From the NCBI GenBank assembly GCA_934435195.1, contig CAKSAJ010000034.1, forward strand, positions 1 to 25,508: 25,508 bases of DNA. Direction: 5' to 3'. The position numbers and the translations under genes were made by a program. Below the pieces are notes generated by a model. The model saw only the letters and a list, made by a program, of their open reading frames with translations. It did no database searches and had not been told where the DNA came from. Source of the DNA: an uncultured Schaedlerella sp. Lineage in GTDB: Bacteria; Bacillota; Clostridia; Lachnospirales; Lachnospiraceae. Below, in pieces: positions 1 through 7,995 of the stretch; within the stretch, counting starts at the first letter, position 1; each line of letters begins with the position of its first letter.

Positions 1-48
1 AATACAATAGCATGCTGACCTTGATTGTACATTTTTATTTTCCACTAA

Positions 49-609
49 ATGTACATATTTATTTTATCATTTACACTTAGTCAAATAAATAAAATATTAA
101 AAGTAGATACAGACGAAGAAATGAAAAAGTTGTATGATTCCCTACATCCTGATCGGAAAAAATTGATCATTCCATTTGAGGAAACCTGGGAAGACAAGTT
201 GCAAAAATGGTATGAGACATCCTATCAAGGAAAAGAATTTAGAGAAGGCACACCGGTTCTTATGACTGAAAAAGGAGAGCAAGTACGATCAAAATCAGAA
301 AAAATATTAGCAGATTATTTTTACAGAAAGAACATTTTATATAAATATGAAAAACCATTATATTTAAAGGGATATGGTATAGTATATCCCGATTTTACAT
401 TCTTATCTTCGAAAACAGAGCAAGAAATATATTGGGAACATGAAGGGATGATGGATAATCAAGAGTATGCAAGGAGTGCAGTGCGTAAAATAGAATCTTA
501 TCAGAAAAATGGAATTTATCCTGGAGAAAGGTTAATTCTTACTTTTGAGACTGAGCAGAATGTACTTAACCAGAATATAGTTGCAGGGTTAGTAGAGAAA
601 TATTTGTGA
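49..609 (+). pseudogene. N-terminally truncated nuclease-like protein
   Basis: The open frame encodes 186 residues. From about residue 19 it resembles a family I recall from Lachnospiraceae: a block with VRSKSEKILADYF, then YPDFTFL, then YWEHEGMMDN. The spaced E, D and E residues suggest a PD-(D/E)XK-like nuclease fold, but this is inferred from pattern, not from a search. As I recall, full-length relatives carry roughly 100 more N-terminal residues, often a charged coiled coil. Here a TAA lies directly before the ATG at 49, no convincing ribosome binding site precedes it, and the first 18 residues look unrelated. A start at ATG 121 is also possible. I read this as the 3' part of a gene broken near the left edge of the window. 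The C-terminus looks intact, ending at TGA 607-609. Function is unknown. Confidence 0.6.
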
Positions 610-668
610 AGTATTGTATGAGTAAATGAGGATACCAAAACGTTAAAGTGAATAACGAAATAAAAAGA

Positions 669-686
669 TGTCACGTAGTGGCGACA
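669..686. promoter_or_regulatory. Imperfect palindrome upstream of the SGNH-WYL promoter
   Basis: TGTC-n-C at the left mirrors G-n-GACA at the right across 18 bp, ending 8 bp before the -35 box at 695. This is a typical place for an operator, possibly for autoregulation by the WYL protein. The arms are short and imperfect, so this is tentative. Confidence 0.3.
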
Positions 687-694
687 CCTCTCGA

Positions 695-723
695 TTGCAT
701 TAAATTGGGGTTAGAGATATAAT
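695..723 (+). promoter_or_regulatory. Sigma-A promoter of the SGNH-WYL gene
   Basis: TTGCAT at 695-700 and a perfect TATAAT at 718-723 are separated by 17 bp. Transcription would start near 730, leaving a leader of about 140 nt before the coding start at 873. Confidence 0.7.
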
Positions 724-825
724 ACATAATATTAAATTATGTTGATTATAAGAATTTATCTGAACAGAAAGTATCTTAGTTAAATAATAGTATAGAGAAT
801 GAGTTCTTGTGAAAAATACGATTAT

Positions 826-873
826 ATGGAAAAAGTGGTTAATATGAATAGTTGGAGAAAAGGGGGAAGTTAA
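826..873 (+). CDS. Possible 15-codon upstream ORF
   Basis: An ATG at 826 opens a 15-residue frame, MEKVVNMNSWRKGGS. Its TAA (871-873) overlaps the ATG of the SGNH-WYL gene as TAATG, a layout often used for translational coupling. There is no clear ribosome binding site of its own, and the last codons include the AGGGGG that serves the downstream gene. It may be coincidental. Confidence 0.25.
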   Translation: MEKVVNMNSWRKGGS

Positions 874-2450
874 TGCGTATATTAATGCTTGGTAATAGTT
901 TTACATTTGCAAATAATATGCCAGAAATATTAGCTGATTTGGTAAGTGCTGAAGTGGTTCAGCATACCCGAGGAGGTGCTAGTCTTGCAGAGCAACTAAA
1001 TCCCAATACAAAGATGGGAGAAATGACAAGGAAAGCCTTAAATAAAGAAAAATGGGATTATGTGATTTTGCAAGAAACGAGTAAAGGCCCAATTATTTTT
1101 AAAGAAAAATTTTTTAATAATGCAGTGTTGCTTTGCGAACAAATTCGTGCGAATGGAGCAATTCCAATATTATATGCTACGTGGGCATATAAAAAAGGTG
1201 GAAAACAGTTGGAATCTTTAGGGATAAATTATGATGAAATGTATAAGAAAATATTTCAGGCATATCATGAGGTCGCGAATAATACAGGGGCATTGATTGC
1301 TGATGTTGGTAAGAAATTTTATGAAATTTCAGAGAAACAGAATATTTATGCGGAAGATGGTTGCCATCCAAATCGATGTGGTTCGCAGATAGCAGCTCAA
1401 ATAATTGCAGATGTGATTCTTGCAGATCAAGCCAAAGATACAGAATCTATAGAAAAAAAGAGTGTAAGAGAAAGCGATGCTAAACTTCGAATATTGTATT
1501 TATATCAGATGCTTTTAACTCAATCAGACGAGGAGTATCCACTTTCAACCACAAAAATTATTGAACAAATGAAAGGGCAACATAATATTCTTGTACATCG
1601 GACTACAGTACCTAAGGATATTGAGCTTTTAAGAGCAGCTGGGTTTGATATTATAGGGGTACGTAGGAGAGCTTGGGAATATTATTTGGCAGATCGTCAG
1701 TTTTCGGTACCAGAATTGAAGCTTCTTATTGATGCGGTACAATCATCAAAATTTATTACAGAGAAGAAAAGCAAAAATCTAATAGAGAAACTAACTTCCT
1801 TGACTAGTGAAACAACTGCAGACAAACTTAAGAGAACTGTACATATTACGGGGCGAGTGAAGTCGGAGAATGAAAAAGGATATTATATTATTGATGCAAT
1901 TAATGAGGCTATCAATGCAGGAGTAAAGATTTCGTTTTATTATTTTGAATTAGATGGGAAGAAACAAGAAATTCTTATGAATGGTGGGAAAACATATACA
2001 ATAAGTCCATTTGATTTAATTTGGGATGGGGATTATTATTATTTGACAGGATATTGTGATGAACGCGAATCTATTCGTACATTCCGAGTGGATCGGATAA
2101 AAAAACAGCCGGAACTTTTGCAAGAGGAGGCTGTAAAGAAGCCGAAGGAATATGACGTATCCAAATATACAACAGAAGTTTTTCGCATGTTTTCTACTGA
2201 TAAGGCTGTTAAAGTGACATTGCGTTGTGAGAATTGTGTTATGAAGTCAGTGGTTGATAAGTTTGGTATGAAGGTTAAAATAAAAAGTTTGGACGAGAAT
2301 GTATTTCGTACAGATGTTAAAGTGTGTATAAGTCCTACATTTTACAGTTGGATATTTGGAGCCGGCGGAAAAATTGTGATTGAAGGTCCAGAAAAAGCAC
2401 GTAAGACATATAAAGAAATGCTTTTGAGAGCTTTGGATAATATGAATTAA
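873..2450 (+). CDS. SGNH/GDSL hydrolase fused to HTH-WYL regulator
   Basis: A 525-residue protein with two halves. Residues 1-190 look like an SGNH-type esterase: MRILMLGNSFTF carries the nucleophile serine in a GNS block, WDYVILQE fits the middle blocks, and DGCHPN supplies the Asp-x-x-His pair near residue 168. The second half begins with a winged helix (about 210-275, DAKLRILYLYQML then LSTTKIIEQM). A WYL-type ligand-binding domain follows (about 325-415, with ISFYYF, YTISPFDLIWDGDYYYLTGY and IRTFRVDRI), then a C-terminal WCX-like extension. WYL proteins are usually transcription regulators that sense small molecules or nucleic acid. I chose ATG 873, not TTG 852, because AGGGGG lies 6 bp before it and the SGNH fold starts there. 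It has its own promoter at 695 and ends 69 bp before the tracrRNA terminator, convergent with tracrRNA. Domain assignment is firm; target and substrate are unknown. Confidence 0.85.
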   Translation: MRILMLGNSFTFANNMPEILADLVSAEVVQHTRGGASLAEQLNPNTKMGEMTRKALNKEKWDYVILQETSKGPIIFKEKFFNNAVLLCEQIRANGAIPILYATWAYKKGGKQLESLGINYDEMYKKIFQAYHEVANNTGALIADVGKKFYEISEKQNIYAEDGCHPNRCGSQIAAQIIADVILADQAKDTESIEKKSVRESDAKLRILYLYQMLLTQSDEEYPLSTTKIIEQMKGQHNILVHRTTVPKDIELLRAAGFDIIGVRRRAWEYYLADRQFSVPELKLLIDAVQSSKFITEKKSKNLIEKLTSLTSETTADKLKRTVHITGRVKSENEKGYYIIDAINEAINAGVKISFYYFELDGKKQEILMNGGKTYTISPFDLIWDGDYYYLTGYCDERESIRTFRVDRIKKQPELLQEEAVKKPKEYDVSKYTTEVFRMFSTDKAVKVTLRCENCVMKSVVDKFGMKVKIKSLDENVFRTDVKVCISPTFYSWIFGAGGKIVIEGPEKARKTYKEMLLRALDNMN

Positions 2451-2518
2451 ATTAGATTTATTGTAAGCGATAGAATAAAAAATAAAAGATTGAGACTACA
2501 GAAGTGTATTGAGATAAT

Positions 2519-2546
2519 AAAAAAAGCCGTTATACACGACTTTTTT
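2519..2546 (-). terminator. tracrRNA terminator
   Basis: Read leftwards this is AAAAAAGTCGT, loop GTATA, ACGGCTTTTTTT: an 11-bp stem with one wobble followed by a run of U. The A-run on the opposite side may also let it stop rightward transcripts from the SGNH-WYL gene. Confidence 0.85.
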
Positions 2547-2612
2547 GCCACACCCCGTGGCGTCAGACGACGATTTCGGGTTTCCCCTTATTTGAACTCG
2601 TCTTGTTAATAC
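2519..2612 (-). ncRNA. tracrRNA
   Basis: Transcribed leftwards, about 94 nt. The 5' end (2612-2590) is the anti-repeat. Its first 13 nt, GTATTAACAAGAC, pair perfectly with GUCUUGUUAAUAC of the CRISPR repeat. After a small asymmetric bulge (GAG against A), UUCAAAU pairs with the repeat start GUUUGAG using two G-U wobbles. This is the classic lower stem, bulge and upper stem of type II guides. Downstream I see GGG-GAAA-CCC (nexus-like), CGUC-GUCU-GACG, GCCAC-GGGGU-GUGGC, and the terminator hairpin. A promoter at 2619-2647 places the start near 2612, exactly at the first pairing base, so little or no 5' trimming would be needed. No long-form tracrRNA start was found, but one inside cas9 cannot be excluded. 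Confidence 0.9.
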
Positions 2613-2620
2613 ATTATTAA
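2592..2620 (+). promoter_or_regulatory. Candidate cas operon promoter
   Basis: TTGAAC at 2592-2597, 17 bp, then TATTAA at 2615-2620. Transcription would start near 2627, 43 nt before the cas9 ATG. The -35 box lies inside the anti-repeat and the -10 box overlaps the leftward tracrRNA -10 by two bases. The palindrome GTTAAT-acatt-ATTAAC (2605-2621) sits across both -10 boxes and could be an operator. Confidence 0.5.
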
Positions 2621-2647
2621 CATAGCATGAAAGGTGAAATCTGTCAA
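2619..2647 (-). promoter_or_regulatory. tracrRNA promoter
   Basis: On the minus strand a consensus TTGACA (2647-2642) is followed by 17 bp and TATGTT (2624-2619), preceded by TG for an extended -10. It lies between the cas9 promoter and the cas9 start codon and points left. Confidence 0.8.
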
Positions 2648-2669
2648 TAAAGAGTTGGAGGTTGTTGAT

Positions 2670-5600
2670 ATGAGTTTTAATAAAAAAGATGATTATTATG
2701 TAGGGATAGATATAGGAACAGGTTCACTTGGAGTTGCGGTGACGGATACAGAATATAATCTTATCAAAGCGAAAGGAAAAGATTTTTGGTTTGTAAGAGA
2801 GTATGAGACAGCGAAGACTCAATTGACAAGAAGAACAAATAGAATTTCTAAAAGAAGATTACATCGTCATCAAGTAAGAATTGGATTAATTCGGTCTTAT
2901 TTTGCAGATGATGTGTTAGGTTATGATCCACTTTTTTTTATTAGACAAGATAATAGTAAGTATTATCAAGAAGATAAGGATTTTAAATTAGCTTCCAAGA
3001 ATTGCTTATTTGATGAACAAGGATATGGAGATAAAGAATATTATAAGGAATATCCTACGATTTTTCACTTGAGAAAGGCTCTTATAGAGGATAAAAAAAT
3101 AAGTGCGGAACGATATTCTAGATTATTGTATTTAGCGATTATTAATATGTTTGAACATAGGGGACATTTCCTTTTAAATACAACTTCGTCAGACATAAAT
3201 TCAGATATGGTAAAAGAAGCAGGAGAAACAGTAATTAATTATTTGTATGATTCTGTAGATGAGAATTTAAATGAAATTACGTATGAAAATTTGATAGAAA
3301 TTTTAGCTGATAAAACTATTTCAAGAAGTACAAAAAAGAATCAAATAATTTCATTGTTAGGCTTGAAAAAAACATGTAAAGCACAAACTGAGTTTGTAAA
3401 ATGCTTGTGTGGATTGGAGGCGGATGCCAGGATAATATTTAAACTAGATGATGGCAATGGAGAGAAAGTTAAGGTTGCATTTCAGCAAGCATCATATGAG
3501 GATGGAAAAGAAGAAATAGAATCGGAAGTAGGAGAAGAAAACTATAGCATTATAGAAGCAGCAAAAAGCTTGTATGATTATAGTCAATTACAATCTGTTC
3601 TAAAAGGTTTTGAATATCTTTCTGACGCCAGAGTGGAAATGTATAGCAAACATAAAGCAGATTTGCAACTTTTAAAGAAAGTTTATAAAGCTAATCTGAG
3701 TCAAGAAAAATATGATGTGATGTTCCGTTCAAGTGAAAAAGGAACATATTCTGCATATTGTAATTCTTTAAATTCTACGGATTCTTTGGCAGAAGAAAAG
3801 AAGTACAGAAGAAATATGAAAGAAAGAGGAAGAGCGGAGCTTTATAAAAAAATAGAAAAAGATTTGAAAGAGATTAAAGGATCAGAAGTCGAATATATTT
3901 TAAAAGAAATAGAATTAGAAACATTTTTGCCAAAACAAATTACAGGTGCTAATGGAGTAATTCCTAATCAAGTACATTTGAAGGAGTTAAAAAAGATTCT
4001 TGAAAATGCTGAAAAGCATGTTTCCTTTTTGAAAGATAAAGATGATAGTGGATATACTGTGTCCGAAAGAATTGTGATGTTATTTTCAAAGAATATTCCA
4101 TATTATGTTGGTCCGATTGGTTATGGTTCTAAAACAGGTTGGGCTAAGATTATAGAAGAAGGGCAGGTGCTACCATGGAATATAGAAAAAAAGATTGATA
4201 TGGATAAAAGTTCGGAGGAATTTATAAATCGTTTGATAAGAGAGTGCACGTATATTTCCGGAGAAAAAGTGTTACCAAAACAATCTTTATTGTATGAAAA
4301 GTATTGTGTCTTAAATGAAATAAATAATTTGCAAATTAATGGAAAACGAATTGTTCCAGAACTAAAACAGGACATATATAATAATATATTTTTGAGATTT
4401 AAGTTAGGAAAGAAAGTGACAAGAAAGACACTTGCTACATATTTGATAAACAAGGGGCTGATTTCTGATGAAACAGAAATTTCAGGAATTGATAAAGAGA
4501 TTCACTCGTATCTTTCTTCTTATGCTAAAATGTATGCTATTTTCGGAGAACGGCTAAGAGAAGATACTATAAGAAATGTTGCGGAAGAGATTATATATTA
4601 TGGAACAATTTATGGAGATTCAAAAAATATGTTCAGAAAAAAACTGAATAAATATATTGAGGAAAGTATTATTGATGAAACACAAGCAAAAAGAATTTCC
4701 GGGTATAAATTTAAAGACTGGGCGAGATTGTCAAAAGCGATTTTAAATCTTAATGGATATGATAATAATGCAGCTGAGAATATTTCGGTGATTCGTGCAA
4801 TGTGGGAATATAACTTGAATTTTATGGAATTGATTAATAGTGATAATTTTACATTTAAGCAGGAATTACAAGGAAAGAAACAGAATTTTGAAAAAGTATT
4901 GAGTGAATTTCAGTTTGAAGATCTTGATGAATATTACTACAGTAATCCCGTTAAAAGAATGATTTGGCAGACTATCTTGGCATTGAAAGAAATAACACAA
5001 ATAATGGGACATAACCCAAAACGTATTTTTATCGAAATGACTAGGTCAGATGAGGAAAAGGGCGAGCAAGGGAGAAAAGATTCAAGAGAAAAAAGACTTT
5101 TAAAACTATATGAAAATATTAAAGATGAGAGACCATGGTCAGCTGAAATAAAAAATGCAAATAAATCTGGCAGATTAAATAGTAAAAAATTATATTTGTA
5201 TTATCTTCAAATGGGAAAAGATGCATATACCGGAGAAGAAATCAATATTGAAGATTTATTTGACGATAATAGATATGATATTGACCATATTTATCCAAGA
5301 AGTTTGACTAATGACAACAACATTGAAAACAATTTAGTATTAGTAGCCAAAAATATTAATCAAGATGAAAAAAGGAACGATTATCCATTACCAGAGAAGG
5401 TTAGAAAGAATATAAAAGTTCAAAAACTTTGGAATGTACTTCATAAACGCGGCTTTATGAATGATGAAAAATATAATCGCTTAATGTCTAATGAGCGATT
5501 GACAGTGGAACAATTAGCGGGATTTGTTGCGAGACAACTTGTAGAAACTGCGCAGGGGGCAAAAGGAATTTCAGAATTACTTAATGGTATGCTTCCAGAA

Positions 5601-6794
5601 ACTCAAATTATATATGTAAAAGCGAGAAATGTATCTGATTTTAGAAAAGAACATAATTTTTTGAAAAGTAGACTTGTTAATGAGCATCATCATGCAAAAG
5701 ATGCATACCTTAATGTTGTGGTAGGAAATGTGTATTATACAAAATTTACTCAAAATCCAATGAATTATATCAAAAATGAACTTTACGGGAAAGATGGGAA
5801 ATATAGTTATAATCTTTATAGAATGTATACAAGAGATGTGGTGAGAAATGGAGAAGTTGCATGGAGAGTTGCATGCGATCATACGCCAGGAACAATACAG
5901 TTGGTAAAAAAGATTATGTGCAAGAACACTCCTATAATTACAAGACATACTTTTATTCAAAAAGGAGAGCTGTTTGATATTCAACCAAGATCGAAATATG
6001 AAGCGAAAAAGGAAAACTATGTTCCATTAAAAGCGAAAGATGAAAAAATGGGTGATGTAACAAAATATGGAGGATATACATCATTAAAACCGGCGTATTT
6101 TGTATTTTTTGAGCATGGGCCAGAAAAAAAGAGGAAAAAGGGATTTGAAACAGTACATAGTTATTATGTTAATCAAATAAAGAAAGCTGTTGATTTACTG
6201 GAGTTTCTTGAAAGGAAAGGTTATAAGAATCCGAGGGTAATAGCTAATAAAATTAAGAAAAACTCGCTTATTAAACTAAATGGATATTTCTTATATATCA
6301 TAGGTATGGATGCTAGGAAAAACATTGAATTTTCTAATGCAACAGCTATGTGTTTGAGTAATAAATTTGTACAGTATATACATAAAGTAGAAAAAGCAAA
6401 TACAATAATAGGAGTATGTGAAAAGAAAAAAGTAGTACCGATTTTGCCTGAGAAAATAACGCTTGAAAATAATTTGAAATTGTATAGAGAACTCAAAGAT
6501 AAACATTTAAATGCAATTTATAAAAACCATCCTAGAAACATAGGCGAATGCCTTAAGGAAGGAGAAAAATTATTTATGCTCCTTACGCTAGAACAGCAAG
6601 TGAAAGTATTATACAATATTGTTCAATATTCATCTTTTCAAAAAGGGACATTCTCTTTAGTGGAGATTGGAGGACCGAAAGATGTTGGAAGAATTAGAGT
6701 ATCTGGAAATATGACAGACGCAAAAGAGTTGAAACTTATTAACTATTCTATTACAGGTTTGTATAAGAATGAGGTTGACTTATTGAGTAAATAA
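2670..6794 (+). CDS. cas9: CRISPR-associated endonuclease Cas9, type II-A
   Basis: A 1374-residue RNA-guided DNA nuclease that forms a complex with crRNA and tracrRNA and cuts both strands of matching DNA. RuvC-I is at the N-terminus, YVGIDIGTGSLGVAV with catalytic D14. The arginine-rich bridge helix follows (RRTNRISKRRLHRHQ, about 65-80). The recognition lobe begins with HLRKALIE and NMFEHRGHFLL. RuvC-II is RIFIEMTRS with E789. The HNH domain has YDIDHIYPRS with D872 and H873, then ENNLVLVAKN. RuvC-III is HHHAKDAYLNVVVG with H1007, H1008 and D1011. The C-terminal third is the PAM-interacting region. All nuclease residues are present. A longer reading from GTG 2634 exists, but ATG 2670 has GGAGG 8 bp upstream, and the extra stretch would cover the tracrRNA -35 box. 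cas1 follows after 15 bp. The PAM cannot be predicted from sequence alone. Confidence 0.98.
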   Translation: MSFNKKDDYYVGIDIGTGSLGVAVTDTEYNLIKAKGKDFWFVREYETAKTQLTRRTNRISKRRLHRHQVRIGLIRSYFADDVLGYDPLFFIRQDNSKYYQEDKDFKLASKNCLFDEQGYGDKEYYKEYPTIFHLRKALIEDKKISAERYSRLLYLAIINMFEHRGHFLLNTTSSDINSDMVKEAGETVINYLYDSVDENLNEITYENLIEILADKTISRSTKKNQIISLLGLKKTCKAQTEFVKCLCGLEADARIIFKLDDGNGEKVKVAFQQASYEDGKEEIESEVGEENYSIIEAAKSLYDYSQLQSVLKGFEYLSDARVEMYSKHKADLQLLKKVYKANLSQEKYDVMFRSSEKGTYSAYCNSLNSTDSLAEEKKYRRNMKERGRAELYKKIEKDLKEIKGSEVEYILKEIELETFLPKQITGANGVIPNQVHLKELKKILENAEKHVSFLKDKDDSGYTVSERIVMLFSKNIPYYVGPIGYGSKTGWAKIIEEGQVLPWNIEKKIDMDKSSEEFINRLIRECTYISGEKVLPKQSLLYEKYCVLNEINNLQINGKRIVPELKQDIYNNIFLRFKLGKKVTRKTLATYLINKGLISDETEISGIDKEIHSYLSSYAKMYAIFGERLREDTIRNVAEEIIYYGTIYGDSKNMFRKKLNKYIEESIIDETQAKRISGYKFKDWARLSKAILNLNGYDNNAAENISVIRAMWEYNLNFMELINSDNFTFKQELQGKKQNFEKVLSEFQFEDLDEYYYSNPVKRMIWQTILALKEITQIMGHNPKRIFIEMTRSDEEKGEQGRKDSREKRLLKLYENIKDERPWSAEIKNANKSGRLNSKKLYLYYLQMGKDAYTGEEINIEDLFDDNRYDIDHIYPRSLTNDNNIENNLVLVAKNINQDEKRNDYPLPEKVRKNIKVQKLWNVLHKRGFMNDEKYNRLMSNERLTVEQLAGFVARQLVETAQGAKGISELLNGMLPETQIIYVKARNVSDFRKEHNFLKSRLVNEHHHAKDAYLNVVVGNVYYTKFTQNPMNYIKNELYGKDGKYSYNLYRMYTRDVVRNGEVAWRVACDHTPGTIQLVKKIMCKNTPIITRHTFIQKGELFDIQPRSKYEAKKENYVPLKAKDEKMGDVTKYGGYTSLKPAYFVFFEHGPEKKRKKGFETVHSYYVNQIKKAVDLLEFLERKGYKNPRVIANKIKKNSLIKLNGYFLYIIGMDARKNIEFSNATAMCLSNKFVQYIHKVEKANTIIGVCEKKKVVPILPEKITLENNLKLYRELKDKHLNAIYKNHPRNIGECLKEGEKLFMLLTLEQQVKVLYNIVQYSSFQKGTFSLVEIGGPKDVGRIRVSGNMTDAKELKLINYSITGLYKNEVDLLSK

Positions 6795-6809
6795 AATTGA
6801 GGGGATATT

Positions 6810-7685
6810 ATGAGTTGGCGAACGGTAGTAATATCAAATACAGCAAAGTTAGATTATCAGATGGGGTATATGGTTGTAAGAAAAGATGATATCACTAAGA
6901 TACATCTTTCTGAAATTGAAATTTTAATAGTAGAATCAACAGCAGTTTCATTGACAGCGGCGTTGCTATCTGAACTAACAAAAAAGAAAATCAAAGTAAT
7001 TTTTTGTGATGAAAAAAGAAATCCATCTTCAGAATTAATAGGATATTATGGGGCACATGATACATCTTTAAAAATCCGTAACCAAGTAGCGTGGTCAAAT
7101 GATATAAAGAAATATATTTGGACAGAAATAGTAACTGAAAAAATCCGAAAGCAAGCGGCTCATCTTAATTATTGGAATTGTATAGAAGCGGAAATGCTTA
7201 ACGGCTATGTTAACGAGATTGAATTTGCAGATTCAACAAATAGAGAAGGACATGCAGCAAAAGTATATTTTAATGCACTGTTTGGGATGGATTTCACCAG
7301 AACTGCAGAAAATGTCACGAATGCGGCTTTGAATTATGGATATTCATTGTTGTTATCAACATTTAATCGCTGCATAGTGGCAAATGGATATATAACACAA
7401 TTAGGGTTGTTCCATGATAACGTATTTAATCAGTTTAATCTAGCATGTGATTTAATGGAGCCATTTCGGCCGATTGTGGATTTGAAAGTAAAAAAAATGG
7501 ATTTTTCACTTTTTGAACAGGAACAAAAACATGAAATGATTTCTTTGTTGAAAGAAGAAGTGATTATAGGTAACAGAAACGAGTATCTTACTAATGCAAT
7601 TAAAATTTACACAAAGAGTATCTTTGATGCATTAAACGAGAAGGATGTATCGCAGATAAAATTTTATAAGACAAATGAGTTATAG
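6810..7685 (+). CDS. cas1: CRISPR adaptation endonuclease Cas1
   Basis: A 291-residue integrase that inserts new spacers at the leader end of the array as a Cas1-Cas2 complex. It starts MSWRTVVISN, the usual opening of type II Cas1. The metal-binding residues are visible: E146 in NREGHAAKVYF, H202 in GLFHDNVFN and E217 in DLMEPFRPIVD. Length matches the family. GAGGGG lies about 7 bp before the ATG. It is 15 bp after cas9 and overlaps cas2 by 11 bp, so the four cas genes form one operon. Confidence 0.97.
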   Translation: MSWRTVVISNTAKLDYQMGYMVVRKDDITKIHLSEIEILIVESTAVSLTAALLSELTKKKIKVIFCDEKRNPSSELIGYYGAHDTSLKIRNQVAWSNDIKKYIWTEIVTEKIRKQAAHLNYWNCIEAEMLNGYVNEIEFADSTNREGHAAKVYFNALFGMDFTRTAENVTNAALNYGYSLLLSTFNRCIVANGYITQLGLFHDNVFNQFNLACDLMEPFRPIVDLKVKKMDFSLFEQEQKHEMISLLKEEVIIGNRNEYLTNAIKIYTKSIFDALNEKDVSQIKFYKTNEL

Positions 7686-7995
7686 ATATATGAGAGTGAT
7701 AGTGTTTTTTGATTTGCCGGTTATTACAAGCACAAATCGGAAAGATTATAGGGATTTCCACAAGTATTTGATAAAAGCAGGATTTTTAATGATGCAAGAA
7801 TCTGTTTATTGTAAACTTGCTCAAAATTCCACCATGGCAGAGTCTGTGGTGGAAAATATAAGAAAAAATAAACCGTCAGATGGTTTGGTTCAAGTTTTGA
7901 GAATAACAGAAAAGCAATTTGGAAAAATGGAATTTGTTGTCGGAACAAAAAAGAATGATATTTTAAATACAGATGAAAGAGTGGTAATCTTATGA
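7675..7995 (+). CDS. cas2: CRISPR adaptation protein Cas2
   Basis: A 106-residue ferredoxin-fold protein that dimerises and bridges two Cas1 dimers. MSYRYMRVIVFFDLP is the typical start with the conserved Asp at residue 13. Overlap with cas1 (11 bp) and the ATGA junction with csn2 indicate translational coupling. A second possible start is ATG 7690 (MRVIVFF), but the longer form fits type II relatives I recall. Confidence 0.96.
   Translation: MSYRYMRVIVFFDLPVITSTNRKDYRDFHKYLIKAGFLMMQESVYCKLAQNSTMAESVVENIRKNKPSDGLVQVLRITEKQFGKMEFVVGTKKNDILNTDERVVIL

Noticed and set aside
661..690. Possible second, degenerate tracrRNA piece near GTGGCGACAC, similar to GTGGCGTCAGAC at 2556-2567
   Set aside because: No anti-repeat or U-run accompanies it; the likeness is about ten bases and fits a small palindrome better.
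2634..2669. GTG start giving a 1386-residue Cas9
   Set aside because: ATG 2670 has a GGAGG at ideal distance and Cas9 homology starts after it; the extra codons overlap the tracrRNA -35 box.
4121..6506. Minus-strand open frames within cas9 (4121-4453, 5577-5984, 6221-6506)
   Set aside because: They lie opposite the conserved Cas9 frame, lack ribosome binding sites and have compositions typical of antisense of AT-rich coding DNA.
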